64,000 nt of DNA from positions 1,188,086 through 1,252,085 of the forward strand of contig SCFE01000094.1 of the NCBI GenBank assembly GCA_004352715.1, written 5' to 3'. This DNA comes from Hofstenia miamia (Eukaryota; Xenacoelomorpha; Acoela). The position numbers and the translations under genes were made by a program. Of this stretch, positions 25,950 to 39,078 are shown one piece after another; position 1 is the stretch's first letter, and every line of letters starts with the position of its first letter. The notes beneath the pieces are model-generated. The model searched no databases. It was not told the origin of the DNA and saw nothing but the letters and a program-made list of their open reading frames with translations.

Positions 25950-27305
25950 AACTCAAAGACCAGAACAGCAATTTTGTAAAATCACGCGAAATTTCAAGAG
26001 AAGCCGATGAAGATCAATAAAGGCTTGAGAAATGTGATCACTTTTTCGGAGTTTGAATAACATACGAGCACAGTCATTTTGTACTTTCTGAGGGCTATGG
26101 ATAAGGATATTTGGCAAATAATAAAGAAGACCATTATTATAGTCTAACAGAGTTGATAATAACAACTGAATAAGAAGAATGATTTGATCAAAGTATAGAT
26201 ATTTTCGAATGCTCTGTTCCGAAGATAGCGATAAGACTTACACAGACGTTTAACAAATGGTTGCAATCTAAATGCTTCATCCATTAAGTACTCCAGGTTC
26301 CTAACAGTAGAACGGCGAAGATAGTTTAATGGTAAGTTGTAAAACTCAATTAATTTTATAACCAGTTTAGAAGCAATAATCAGAATTTCAGTCTTAGATT
26401 TGTTCATCTGTAGGTGAAACAGGTGCAAAAAATCACTAAGACTATCCAATAAGTTAACAATTCAGATACATGCCTACTAAAGTAAAATTCATCAACAGTA
26501 AATGACCAGTAACACTGAAGATCATCATCATATATATAAGAGTAACCACCATTTCTGAGGCCCACTTCCACAATAAAGATGTTGTTGTACATTGTATATA
26601 ATGTCGAGCCCACAATAGAACTATGAGGTACTACAGGGTCTTTGCAGCCATTCACTGTTGCTAGCTGGCAAAGGCTTGAAAATAAAGCAGTCGAATACTA
26701 TACTATGAAAACCAATGCAGGATTTTAAAAAATGCATCGTAATTAATTGCACCTGCACCGAATGTTGCAATTTGGTCATTCAGCGATGCTAGAATATCTT
26801 CAGATAACAATGAGGGCTGTCTCAACCAAGAATCGCTTTCTATAAGCAGATTTAGGTCTTACGTTGTTTCTATCAATAAATTCGATAATTTGATTAACGA
26901 CTGCAGATTCAATTAGCTTACCAACATAAAACAAAATTATCAATGAAATAGGTTTTTCAACAACGCTTAACTAAAGCTTGTTTTGCTTCAACAGGATATA
27001 TGCGATTCATAGGGAGAGTGGCTTCCAAAATGACAGACTCCTTCAGAAGGCGATCACGATCAAATAGTGGACTTTTTCGAATATGCAGTAAGAACCAAAA
27101 CCCGGACAGGAGTTGGTAAAGTAAATTCATTCAAAATTTCATTTGAAAGCGGGAAAAGCCTAGATATTTTTACATTAATATGAAGAATAGTAGAAGATGT
27201 GAGTAGGTTCTTGCACAAACTGAGCCATTTTTTTATAATCGAAATAAACTTTGAAGTAGCAGAGTCATTTGAATCGTCAACATAAAAATTAAAATTATCT
27301 ATCAT
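25950..27305 (-). pseudogene. Decayed CR1/L2-group LINE (EN to RT C-terminus)
   Basis: Read on the minus strand this is a remnant of a non-LTR retrotransposon of the CR1/L2 group, which copies itself by target-primed reverse transcription. In order: an AP-endonuclease fragment (27305-27060, FNFYVDDSNDSATSKF, matching the GDFNFHVD...DS pattern); reverse-transcriptase pieces near 26910-26850 (VVNQIIEFIDRNNV); the YADD-type block at 26655-26404, degraded to YIYDDDLQCY after GSTLYTMY; the thumb region (26449-26144); and the C-terminal LDYNNGLLYYLP...VQNDCARMLFKL...HI block (26165-25953). Stops and frame shifts separate all parts. The 5' side is interrupted by a MITE at 27337. Confidence 0.8.
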
Positions 27306-27328
27306 GAAGATAACACAGAATAGAAATA

Positions 27329-27336
27329 GCCATCAC
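27329..27336. repeat. 8-bp target duplication, left
   Basis: GCCATCAC precedes the MITE. Its partner after the element is GCCATCAT, a 7/8 match. Confidence 0.75.
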
Positions 27337-27892
27337 CAGACTTGTCAAAGAGCCGAGCCGAGCAGAGCTTGAGCAGAGTATTGGATATATAACGAGCCCA
27401 AAACGAGCCGTTTTTAAGAAAAGCAAATTTNNNNNNNNNNNNNNNNNNNNNNNNNNNNNNNNNNNNNNNNNNNNNNNNNNNNNNNNNNNNNNNNNNNNNN
27501 NNNNNNNNNNNNNNNNNNNNNNNNNNNNNNNNNNNNNNNNNNNNNNNNNNNNNNNNNNNNNNNNNNNNNNNNNNNNNNNNNNNNNNNNNNNNNNNNAAAC
27601 GAGCCGTTTTTAAGAAAAGCAAATTTATAGTAGTGCTTGTTAATTTGATTATGCAGATTTTTCTCATTTTTTCATTCAATGTGCCTTTCTTATAATCTAA
27701 TTTTAGAAATGTTTATTAAATAATAGGAAGAGCCATATAAACAATTATGATAGCGCAATATTTTCAAAAAAAATATCGAGCTGAAACGAGCCTCATTCAA
27801 AGATTTTATTGGCGAGCTGAGCCGAGCCGAACTTACTCAAAATTAAAACGAGCCGAGCCGAACTCAGAAATTTCGGCTCGTTGACAAGTCTT
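27337..27892. mobile_element. hAT-type MITE inserted in LINE
   Basis: The left terminus is CAGACTTGTCAAAGAGCCGA. The reverse-complemented right terminus is AAGACTTGTCAACGAGCCGA, an 18/20 inverted match. An 8-bp direct repeat (GCCATCAC / GCCATCAT) flanks the element, and 8-bp duplications with CAG-type ends are the hallmark of hAT elements. The interior is rich in GAGCCGAGCCGA blocks, has no transposase and holds a 166-N gap. It lies between endonuclease-coding DNA of a LINE remnant and its upstream part, so it inserted after that LINE. Confidence 0.8.
27431..27596. other. Assembly gap (166 N) inside MITE
   Basis: The string ACGAGCCGTTTTTAAGAAAA occurs on both sides of the gap, so either an internal repeat or unmerged contig overlap caused it. 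Confidence 0.95.
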
Positions 27893-27900
27893 GCCATCAT
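27893..27900. repeat. 8-bp target duplication, right
   Basis: GCCATCAT, partner of GCCATCAC at 27329-27336. Confidence 0.75.
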
Positions 27901-29490
27901 GCATGTACATTTCTGTTCCAGTTTCAATAATGCGAATTTCTACAATAAAATAAGTTATATTGTTCTTTTACTACTGCCACAGTTAAACTTTTTTTATCCT
28001 TACCCCTCCCCTTGAAAAGCAATATTTTTAAATGCTATTAAATTTTGAATTTATCATTTAAATTGCACCAACCAATCAAGAAAATATATGCTGTATATAT
28101 ATATATATATATATTACAAAATAGATACTCTTAGAGGTTGAATTTTTTTTAAAGAAAATTCAATTTTCTGCAAAATTATTGAAAAAATTCTATTGCATTC
28201 AAAAATTCTTAAGATAACTTTGAATTGATTTGCATTATGTTCTTTTGAAAGCAATATTAAGCATGTAGATGTAAATAGAGAACTGCATTAAAGTTAACTG
28301 AAACCTAATTTTTTGTAATTGCTACTTACCATTTATTACAATTGCAATATTTAAATTTATTTAAGAATAATTTATGCGAAATTTTAGCACTCAATTAGTA
28401 TTGAGTGAAAACTTGTAGAACTCTATTTGATATTATAAATTTTATTTTGCTTCTTAAAATTATTCTTAAATCCAATAAAAGTAAAATTTCAATTTAAATT
28501 CATTGTAAGCAAAATTATTAGCAGATTGTTAAAGAACTTATAAAAGAACATATTGTGCAGAATGTAATATATTAATCATAATAAGCTTAAACATTGATTG
28601 TTGAATATTTTTGCACTTCCTCTTTGTGTTGGAATTTGATATCTTTAGTAAGCATCAGCTTGATTGAATGCAATTTTTTGACTCTGTGTAATGCAGTTAT
28701 GCCTACTCTTAATAGTAAATAGTGGAATTTCGAGCAATGGGCCAAAGTAATATTGTATAAAATACATAATTGTCAATGGGACAGACTGCTAATCCCCACC
28801 TCTTGAAATTCTCTCTAGTCTTAATATAGAATATGAATTTGCTGTAAGAATTACAATTTTTAATGTGTTTTATACAAGTCTACGACTAGTGGAACATGCA
28901 AGACATCTATGTGACTTGCTGAGGGGAAATATAATTTTTTAATGTTTTTTTTCAATTTTCAAATCACCGGGACTTTACAAAACAATGTCAGGGTTTTACT
29001 AAAATTGACTCATTCATTATATTCTTATATAGAAAAGTAGGTTTGCACGCATTTCTATTGCTCACGTACTTTCTTGTTTGAACCAATATATTATTCTTTT
29101 ATTGTATGAACTAAGCAGCTTATTTTTTCTTTTTGATTCATATATCAATTCCTCTAATTCATTTAATTTTTATTAGCTGTTTGAAATAGTGAAGTAAATT
29201 AACAATGTCTTGTATATATAACAATGTCTTTTAAATATTCATATTTGTTGCATTTACTAACGACGCTCAGGCTATGGAAATTTCATCATCTAAATACTAA
29301 AAATAATTTTCATTCAAAATTGTTAATCCTTCTTATGTTACTTAACTTATTTTTTTTGTGATAAAATGTATGAAAATACCCATGTTTTAAATATAAAAAG
29401 AAGAACATATTATGCTATTATAAATTTATTCAATATTTTCCTATCAACAACAAAAACATCTTCATCCTGTTTATCAGCTTTAAAAAATTT
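27901..29490. other. AT-rich DNA, possible LINE 5' remnants
   Basis: The first 60 bases may continue the interrupted LINE on the minus strand. The rest is non-coding AT-rich sequence with a (TA)n run near 28097-28114. Confidence 0.4.
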
Positions 29491-29556
29491 CTAAGTATCT
29501 TAACATTTTCCTTCTTATTATTAATTATTCATGGCATTGAAAAGAACCCTGGTCCT
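29491..29556 (+). other. 2A-like motif upstream of LINE ORF
   Basis: In one frame 29491-29556 reads LSILTFSFLLLIIH followed by GIEKNPGP. A hydrophobic run ending in D(V/I)ExNPGP is the 2A-like signature, which makes ribosomes skip a peptide bond before the last Pro. It is known from the N-termini of several non-LTR retrotransposons. Here the Asp position is Gly, which would be expected to weaken skipping. A stop codon follows four codons after the motif, so this copy is decayed. Confidence 0.6.
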
Positions 29557-29586
29557 ATTTTAGATTAAGATACTTATTTCGAAAGA

Positions 29587-31534
29587 TTGACTGCAAAAAA
29601 TAGCACTATTAACTATGTGGATATACATTTTCAAAACCTGTCAAAGAAAAATTTTGTATTTAGGCAATTTATGTCCAATTTTAAAAATTATGTTATTCTA
29701 GGAATCTCGGAAACCTGGTTGTCGAACAATGACTTTGATAATTGTTGGTCATTCAATAAATCCTTTTGTTTGTTTAGAAAAGATAGGCAAACTAACATTA
29801 TTAATACCAAAAATTTTAAACCTAAATTACGCGAACATATAAAGTTTAGCGACGTATCTAAATTTGAAAGCTTATGGGTAGAAACATCAAATCCTTTAAA
29901 AAATGCTACATATAAAAAACAACTGATAAATGTTTCTTATTCTCCGCACAAAAAAATATTCGAATTGTTTCATTGAGCAATTGCAAAATGAATTGGTTCT
30001 AACTGTTTCTGAAAATAAAGACATTGTTTTAATGGGAGACTACAACATTAATTATTTGGACCAAAAAGAACGTGATAAAATTGACATTTTACTAAATATG
30101 TTTAATCTGAATATGGTTAAAAAAATACGTCGTCAAGAGTCATTGCAATGAGTAGCACGCTTATTGATTACTTCATAATGTCAGATAATGATTTTTCAAA
30201 ACTTACATATTTTACTGCTGAATGTCCGTTCTCCGATCATTGCATTACTTCTATTAGCTTTATAAAAATGAAACCAGTAAATTCATGATGTTGAAAAACT
30301 AAAATTATCGCTGACTCCAGAAAATTGGCATGAAGTGCATTATGCGCAAGATACTAATTCTATGATGGAAAATTTTATTTCAATCTTTGAAAAACACCTT
30401 AATATTTTCTGTCCAGAAAACAAGATCTTACTTAACAAAATTTTAAAATTTTTTCCTCTAAATATAACAAATCTAAACCTTGCTTAACTGATTTATCCAA
30501 AAAATTTATTATTGAAAAGAACAACGCTTTTAACAATTTGCCATTGATAAAATCTAGCGAAAATTTCTTAGCTTATAAAAAAGCAAGACATTTTTCAAAT
30601 ATTGAAAATCGAAAATTGTTTTAATAAATATATTAAAAATGAATTCAAAATTTTACCAAACCAAAAGTCCAAATGGAAGCTCATTCATGAGATTGCTAAC
30701 ACTGCAAAATCTAAATCTAAAATTGGCGATCATCTTCTTGGACCGTTACTTTTTAACATATATGTAAACGATATGCAGCAACATACGAATTGTCAATTGA
30801 TTCAATACGCCGATGATACATGCATTTTAGTGGAAATGTATCCTTAAATCAAGCAATAAATAATGTAGAACAAAATTGTGAAAAATTGAGTAAATATTTT
30901 AACATGCACAAATTAAACAACAATTGTGAAAAAACTGAATTTTGCATCTTGAATCCTCAGGGAAAAATTGTATTACTACCAAATTTTTCACTTACTTTTA
31001 ATAACACCTCAATCTCCCCTAAAGAATTCTTGAAAGATCTAGGCATAACTATTGACTCAAAATGACATACAAGCTGCAAGTAAAAGAAATTTTAAAGCGC
31101 ATGGCAATGAGTATTAAAACAATATCACACTAGCTGAACATTTACCCTCTGCAATATGATTCAATTATTTCATGGTTTAGTCATGAGTCATCTAAAATTA
31201 TACAAATACACGTTTTTCAAGTTTAAATGAATCATTAGTGAAAAAAACTTACAATACAATTTAAATGGGCATTAAATGTTTGTCAGAAAAACTCCTCCAA
31301 AACAATAAATTACATTTTGTCATCCTTGCTGTTTCCAAATCAACTTTTATTTTTAATATTTTGATAAAGTTTTTTAAAATAACAAATCAATTACCTCCTT
31401 ATAATGCAATATCATCTCCAAACTTTTGTCATAAGCGCAATATAAGAACTAATCATTATACTAGCATTAAATTTCGTAAAAAAATCAAGCAACAGTCTTT
31501 TATAATGTTGCCATTTGCAATTGGAATCGATTAA
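29587..31534 (+). pseudogene. CR1/L2-group LINE with internal RT deletion
   Basis: The plus-strand frames form a degraded non-LTR retrotransposon polyprotein. 29587-29976 is the AP-endonuclease start (ISETWLSNNDF, then LWVETSNP). 29930-30151 continues it in another frame (FIEQLQNE... then VLMGDYNINYL, the GDxN motif). 30602-30847 begins with linker sequence and jumps straight to GPLLFNIYVNDM and YADDT, so reverse-transcriptase motifs 0 to about 3 are missing, probably some 500 bp deleted near 30725. 30820-31065 and 31265-31534 are the thumb and C-terminal region (FLKDLGITID, then NFCHKRNIRTNHY). The YADD catalytic box is present, but the protein could not function. Confidence 0.8.
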
Positions 31535-31794
31535 AATGAAATTAAAATGATTAACTGTGCAATTAAGTTTAAAAGAAAAGCATTTGTGTTGAAGGAAAAA
31601 TTCATTTTGGGTAAGTAATGGTTAGGATTCAAATTTTACAAAAAAGATTATACAATAACGCGCAATTAATTTCCATAGCCTGAACAGTACAGATTTTGTA
31701 GTCTTGTTATTTTTTTGTAAATATTATAGTTATTTGTTATCATTCTTAACGCTATTCAGGTAATAACCAGTCTTGTAATTGAAAATATTATCTG

Positions 31795-31820
31795 AATAAA
31801 GTATATCTTATCTTATCTTA
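31795..31820 (+). repeat. LINE 3' tail with AATAAA and (TATCT)n
   Basis: AATAAA at 31795-31800 is followed by about three units of TATCT. Short microsatellite tails instead of poly(A) are normal for CR1/L2-group LINEs. This sets the 3' boundary of the element. Confidence 0.65.
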
Positions 31821-32880
31821 ACATTACTTCAATTCAAGATTTGTAATATGTCCCATTAAAACTATAGTTTACGCTGGGTTACTCTAGGTCTGCGGGAGGC
31901 CTTTGGAAGAACCAACCTATAATCGTTGTGGAAAACCGCATCGTATCGTAGGCATCATGCATTTTTTTATTATTTCCAATCTGTTTTATCGTGTACTTGG
32001 CGTGAATCCTACGTAATTCAATTCTACGCTTTGTCATCTAATCAACTCTGATTGCAAATATCCATGGAGTATTATCAGATATGCTTGAAATATACAATAA
32101 AAGATAAACTAGTAACGAGAAAAAATAACTATTTAACTAAAAAACTCAGCTTATTCATAAACTATTTGCAATTTATCAACTTAAACCACACACAATAATC
32201 TTGAATTTTAAACTTTTCACTATATCAATGATATTGACAAGATTGCCATATTTTCTGATAATGCTTTAATGCAAGTTTTATTTATTATAAACTAATATTT
32301 GTTAATAGCCTTTCAGAAAATATTATTTAGCGAGAAGCCTATAGCAATGCCTATTTTATCCTGAGAATCAAAAATTGAGACAAGACTTCATATTGTATGA
32401 TATTCATAAATTCAAATTTTCCATCAGCTAAAACGTCAAAAAAATTAATGTGAACTTTTAAGGAGGTCAAGAGATCGTTTCTGTTAGTTTCATATGCTTA
32501 AGTGAATTTGAAAATACAGAGTATAGAATTACTTATTCTAGTGCAATGATTCTACAAGTATTTTTATTTATCAAAATTAGGTCAGATGTCTTACCAAAGT
32601 ACTTACAGATTTTACTAGGAGAAATGCTCATTTTGGTTGTTTTTTGATTATCTTATAGAAAAACGTTAACCTTTTTTGTCTATAAATCAGGGAAGATTTC
32701 ACTGGGAAATATAAGTGTATTCATCAATATGCAAGAAATACATGCCCAACAAAAAATATAAACATGTGAAATATAATATGTAATACGTGCCAAAAACTGC
32801 TTTAGTTTAATATAATTTTAATAAATAAATAAATTAAGTAATTAATAAATGTATTTCTAAAGCACAAATGTACACATACG
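31821..32880. other. AT-rich non-coding DNA
   Basis: No gene recognised. The AATA-rich stretch at 32819-32850 may be the 3' tail of the minus-strand LINE that follows. Confidence 0.4.
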
Positions 32881-32926
32881 CAAGATTTATATATATTAAC
32901 CCTGCTGAGTTTCGACTTGTAGTAAA

Positions 32927-35650
32927 TTAACTACCAGTATAATGAAATGCACGCTCAAACAAACGTTGTTTTAACTTTCTTTTAAACAGGGTATGAGTCA
33001 CCTCAAATCCTAAAATGGATGGTAAGGAATTCCAAAGTTTCGGCCCAAAAATAAAAAAGAAAGCATCTTCTGCAGTTGAATTTGATTTTGAGGAAACCAT
33101 TATAAGCTGATCAGACGAACGTAAATCACGACTAGGTATGCATAATTGAAGCAATTCGGCTAGATATTTAGGTTCGTAGATGTAGATAATTCTATGGATA
33201 GTGCATATGATCTTATAATAAATTCTCTCTTTTATTGGTAAAATTTCTTACTTCTTCAGCAATCCTAGTGCAGAACACTTCCTAGGTTATCGGAAAATTA
33301 CCCTTGCTGCAAAATTGAGTACGGACTGTAAGCGTTTCTATAAATTTGTACTACAACCAATTAAGAGGGCGTTTCCATGATCAAAACATGGCAATGCAAT
33401 AGATTTTACTAGAGTAGCTGCTGATGCAACAGTTAAGGAATGCCGAATTCTCATAATATTACGCAGATAATATAATTCAGTTACTTTAACTTTGTTCACA
33501 TGTACATTCATTGTTGATTTGTATCAAAGAAGACCCCAAGGCTCTTAACTAAGGTTGATTCCTCTATCAATACATCGCCAATGCGGACACATTTGCAGTA
33601 CGTCTACTAGTTCCAACAACCAGAAGTTCTGTCTAGCATCATTAATCGTAAGCTGGTCTTGAACATCCATGATTTTATCTCATCAATGCAGATTTCTAAG
33701 CGTGAAACTTGATCTTTGATCTTAATTCATAAAATCTATATAGAGTGAGGTGTCATCAGCATATAAATGGTATTCAATATTGTATAAACGCACCAGTTCA
33801 CCAAGAGGCAAGGTAACTGTACTGAAAAGCAAGGGTCCCAAAATTGAGCCTTGTGATACTTCAGTATTTAAAGGAAAATCTCGTGATACAGAGGAGCCAA
33901 TTTTTACTTTCTGCTTTCTCCCTGTGAAATAAACCAATTAAAAGCTGAGCCCGAAACGATAATGTAAACGTTGAATAAGAATGATTCAATGTATCAAAAG
34001 CGGCAGATAAGTCTAATAAAACTAATAAAACACACATTCCATTATCCATCGTCATGTCAAGAGATCATTCTTTACTCGAAGTAATGCTGATTCAGTTAAA
34101 TAATACTTTGTATATGCTGATTGGATTTTTCTCTCAATGAGCATCTATCTAAATAATTATTCAATTGTGAAAGAACTACTCTTTCCAAAATTTTCGCCAT
34201 GAGAGGAATATTCGAAACAGGTCTATAGTTGGAAAGTAGTTCTTTGTTGCAATTTGATTTCTTTAGAAGGGGACGAACTATGGCTTCTTTGCATAATTCC
34301 GATACAGTACTGCACATGAAAGAACGATTTATAAATATTTGCAAAAATTTCTGAAAGTAAAGGCAGTAGAAATACAACCAATTTTCTTGGAAAGGGATCT
34401 AAGTTAAAGGTCTTGATGGGGAAATTTTTGAGAAGATGAAAAATGTCTTCAGACGTAGTGAAGTTAATTTGTTGAAACACAGGAGCAATAGGAATTTGAT
34501 AAAACTCTGTTACGATGTGACAGGCACCATCAGTACAAGCTGCAGTTAAATTTGACACCTTATCATGAAAAAATTCTGCAAATCTATTAGGAAGTTCACA
34601 TTCATTTTCAGGATCAGGTAGTGATCTAATTCCAGTAAATTGACCCATCAATCTTTTACTCAATGAGAAAATAAATTTAGAATTTCCAAAATTGATATAT
34701 TTACCTTTAGCCTTCCTAAACTCATTTTCAAAAAACTTACAACTAATTCGATAAGCTTTTTTATCAAGTAAGCTGTTTGTTGATCTCCATGTTCTCTCTA
34801 ACTTACGACAAGCCATTTTCAATTTAATCAGATATTCATTGAACCAGAGTACCAAGTAACGTTGAACGATAGTTATCTTCTTCATTGGTGCATGCCTTTT
34901 AACTAGGAATTTAAATTTACAATCAAGTTCAATGCAGCATTCATTGATATCACCAACTTGTAGGGATGTGGGTATATATTTATAAAAATCTGTTAAAACT
35001 ATTGAATGCGCTCAGGTAGAGGGTGAGACAAATTTAGTTCCCCTAAAACAGCAACATGGTCAGAGAGTAAAATGTCTGCTTTAATAGATTTAGGTTTAAT
35101 TACGTTTTCAGTACTTCGTACAAAATAAGATCAATAGTTCTATTCCAACGCGTAGAAAATTCAACCAATTGTTTTAATCCAACTGAATCCAAAAATGAAC
35201 CAAATTCTTCAAGTTCGGATGATGTTTTATTTACAAACATTTATGTTAAAATCACTAAAACTTAAGGAGTGGGGTCAGCAAGAACACTAGATGCAAATTC
35301 CATAAATTCATCAAAAATTGATTTCTCGAAATTTGATGCTTGGCTGAAAATCCAGGATATTAAAGTAAGATGAAACGAACTTTTGCAGATTTATATTTCA
35401 ATATACAATCAATAACCTCAAAAGATTTTGCACAATAATTTTTATAAGGACTTATAAAATGATTGAATTGTGATATATTATGGCAACGCCACCCCCAGGT
35501 CTACTTTTTCATGGAATACTAAATATATTATAGCCATGAGGACATATATCTGATTTGGTGACTGAATCATCTTCACGTATCCATGTCTCAGTGAGAGCAA
35601 AACCGAAATATTTGAATCCAGCATTTAATCAAAAATTAATGATGCTTTAG
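32927..35650 (-). pseudogene. Near-complete decayed CR1/L2-group LINE ORF
   Basis: On the minus strand most of a CR1/L2-group pol can be followed in pieces. At about 35600-35460 is the endonuclease start (ALTETWIREDDSVTKSDICP, then a stop, then RPGGGVAIIY). Near 35250 a GDFN-like SDFNIN, near 35140 a frame reading NRTIDLIL, and near 35060 an SDH box. 34885-34223 is the linker between endonuclease and reverse transcriptase. 34310-34140 holds VRPLLKKSN...LLSNYRPVSNIPLMAKILE; 34055-33990 LLDLSAAFDTLNHS (catalytic Asp); 33937-33722 [12 protein letters not shown] and [11 protein letters not shown] (catalytic pair). 33154-32927 is the C-terminal RSSDQLIM...GPKLWNSLPSIL block. Several frameshifts and stops inactivate it. 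The 3' end lies at about 32880. Confidence 0.85.
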
Positions 35651-36012
35651 AAACTGTACTCTGACAGTTTACTACACCAAATATTTGATAGCGTATGTAT
35701 GTAAATTTCAAATTATTTAAAATAGCTTAGAAATCTGATTCGTCGCCAAATATCTGCTCACTATAAAAAAATAATATATTTTCAGATAACTGAATTTTCT
35801 ATCAGTACAGTGAATTGGTCAAAGAAACAATATGCACGAGGACTAATGAATTAACAAAGTCACTTTTTTGTTGATTTGAGTTTTTTGTGGAGTAACAGTA
35901 GCTAAGCTTGTAAAGCAATATTATACATGGGGGCTAGAGCCAAAAGGTTTCATTTCAGCTATAATATATCTTCTATTGCATTCATATTCACTATTGCATG
36001 CTTAATTAAAAT

Positions 36013-36870
36013 GTAAGCATTCCTAAATTTCATTGATTTACTAAGCATCAAGTTCAAACTTTTTGACTCTATACCCTCGATGCAGAGTAGCGATGTACGT
36101 GCAATATTTTATATCGCACTTACCAGTCAAAACTAGTTTCTTACCCATTCCATCCGTAAGCATTCCTAAATTTCATTGATTTACTAAGCATCAAGTTCAA
36201 ACTTTTTGACTCTATACCCTCGATGCAGAGTAGCGATGTACGTGCAATATTTTATATCGCACTTACCAGTCAAAACTAGTTTCTTACCCATTCCATCCGT
36301 AAGCATTCCTAAATTTCATTGATTTACTAAGCATCAAGTTCAAACTTTTTGACTCTATACCCTCGATGCAGAGTAGCGATGTACGTGCAATATTTTATAT
36401 CGCACTTACCAGTCAAAACTAGTTTCTTACCCATTCCATCCGTAAGCATTCCTAAATTTCATTGATTTACTAAGCATCAAGTTCAAACTTTTTGACTCTA
36501 TACCCTCGATGCAGAGTAGCGATGTACGTGCAATATTTTATATCGCACTTACCAGTCAAAACTAGTTTCTTACCCATTCCATCCGTAAGCATTCCTAAAT
36601 TTCATTGATTTACTAAGCATCAAGTTCAAACTTTTTGACTCTATACCCTCGATGCAGAGTAGCGATGTACGTGCAATATTTTATATCGCACTTACCAGTC
36701 AAAACTAGTTTCTTACCCATTCCATCCGTAAGCATTCCTAAATTTCATTGATTTACTAAGCATCAAGTTCAAACTTTTTGACTCTATACCCTCGATGCAG
36801 AGTAGCGATGTACGTGCAATATTTTATATCGCACTTACCAGTCAAAACTAGTTTCTTACCCATTCCATCC
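36013..36870. repeat. Six tandem copies of a 143-bp unit
   Basis: Units start at 36013, 36156, 36299, 36442, 36585 and 36728, and I see no differences between them. Each contains CCCTCGATGCAGAGTAGCGA and ATTTTATATCGCACTTACCA. Such identity means recent expansion, ongoing homogenisation, or an assembly effect. No coding function is visible: a frame across the last unit (36778-36996) is incidental. Confidence 0.95.
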
Positions 36871-39078
36871 GTACGGGGAAATCAAATTTTCTTTCCTGCA
36901 ATTAAGCTAATTGAAAAATTATTTTTTGATATCAATTCACAACCCTTTTATGTTAGCGCTTTTATCAATTTAGTTCTTTTAATTATCATAAAATAAACAT
37001 ATTGTGGAATTGAAAGCTCATACCAGATAATAATAATGCATACCAAGTCGTACCAACGAATCACTAATGCAGAGGCTAACAGGCTAGTCAGTGCTTTTCG
37101 AAACTGAATTGTGAATAAACATAGTTATTTATTGCAAACGTTCTGCTGTTAAAAGCATGTTATAAACAATTGTAATATTGCATGAACTTAAAAATCAAAT
37201 AATTGTGTTTTTTATTTAGTCAGTGCAACAGAAATGAGAAATGTGATGTGTTAAAAACTTGATTAAGTATAGAAAAAGACATATTTGAAATTCTCCTTTC
37301 CTGACACTTGCAAGACGTTTGGCCGATATTGTATCAGTGTTTGAGATCCTCTAAGACTTAATCAAAACCTCATTCAAATTTTGATTTCTAAAAGGGATAT
37401 GTTTATGGAGATTCTATTGCTAAATTTTATGAAAAGAGATTCATTGGTTAAAATAGTCAACATATTTTTGTAAAATAAACAGCAAAAATGAAAATCTATG
37501 TTTAAAAACTTTGTCTACAAATTTAGAAGAATTTTGTACTATATTTTTCTAAAAAATTGATTTAGTTAAAGGTTGTGGCATTTCAAAACTTTGAATATCA
37601 TGTTATTCAAAGAAACTGTCCAATAAGTTGACTTAAAAGTATTTAAGATTGAGGAAAATAATATCACTTTTTAAATGCAAAAATTTATAGAATATATTAT
37701 AAGTGCTTTTCTTCTCTACAAATTAGTCTTTTTTGCTCTTTCGACAATATGTTAAAGTATATTAAAAAACGTAGCCATCAAAATTAATTGATTTAAGGAA
37801 TAAGCTTTGTACAATGGATGTAATATAATGCACTAACCTAATTGAAAAAAATCAACTTACATTTTTTAATCAACTGTTGACCTTTATGCTGTTAAAAAAC
37901 ATGCGTGGAGCCGGAATTTTCCACAATGGAGAAGAAATTGTAAATTAAAGAATAGAATTAGTATTGTTGATTTCGATTGGTGGTAAAAATTGCTTGAAAG
38001 CGATGTAAGTGAACAGTGAGCTCTGGCGACTGTACTTAGCTATAATTAAGTAATTCAATGATAATGCTGGCTGATAACTCCAAGGTTACTTCATTCAATT
38101 TAATTTAATTCAAGTTGTCAATGCGCTAAGTTGAAAGTGTGAAATTGTACTTTGCACGCCATGACTCCAAATTGACGCTTCATTATTTTTTATGACTGTT
38201 TGTTTGATTTCAGTCAGGAAAATGTCTCCTGAAAATGAAAAAAAATTCCAATAATCAGCTCATCATACAGCTAATCATGAATTTACATCATATATAACCT
38301 TTTACAACTAGGAGAAACAGCAAATATATTGCTTTTTGAATAATTAATCGCTTAGCCAACGTAGTAATAGAAAAATTTCTATCTAGACAGAAAATGAAGA
38401 TAGTATATTTTGCATTTACTTTGCAAATCATCCAGCTTTGCTTAAATATTTTTTAGAAATCATTAATGAGACAAATTTGATGTTTACCAAGGTAGCCTAT
38501 GGAGTATAACTTAATCATTCCCTAAAGTTCCTAATCAAAATTAAGAGTTATACCAATTAATGTTTAAAAATTTATTATAACTTAATAATATTGCACTTCT
38601 GGTTAAGAATCGCTGTTTTGAATGAGAGAAGCATAGAGCAGAGATAATTAAATAACAAATTTCCTCTATAAAAATACTTTAAAATTTTGCAACGATGATA
38701 AGTTGAAGCTTGTATTATTTTATGCGCAATTTGATTGTTTTTGGAAATTTCATTAAAATGTCTAAGTGTAGAAAAATTAATAAGGCTTTCTAAATATATT
38801 ACCGCACACAGTTTTAGAACATAAGTGAAATAGACTACTTTTTTGTCCTATCATGTTTTACGATTTCAGATATCTCTATTAGTTAGTAAGTTATACGTGT
38901 TTAAAAATATTTTAGTAAATGATCAGAAATTTTACGAAATTCGTATGAAATCTAGGGTTAACACTTTGTGAATAAAAAAATCTAAGTAATAGAGAAGTTG
39001 TTGTGCCAAAGGTAGAGGAGAGACGTAGTTAAGGCCGGATGGATATATAATGATAAAATATATATATATATATATATA
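36871..39078. other. AT-rich non-coding DNA
   Basis: No gene or family-like protein seen. It ends in (TA)n against a gap. Confidence 0.5.
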
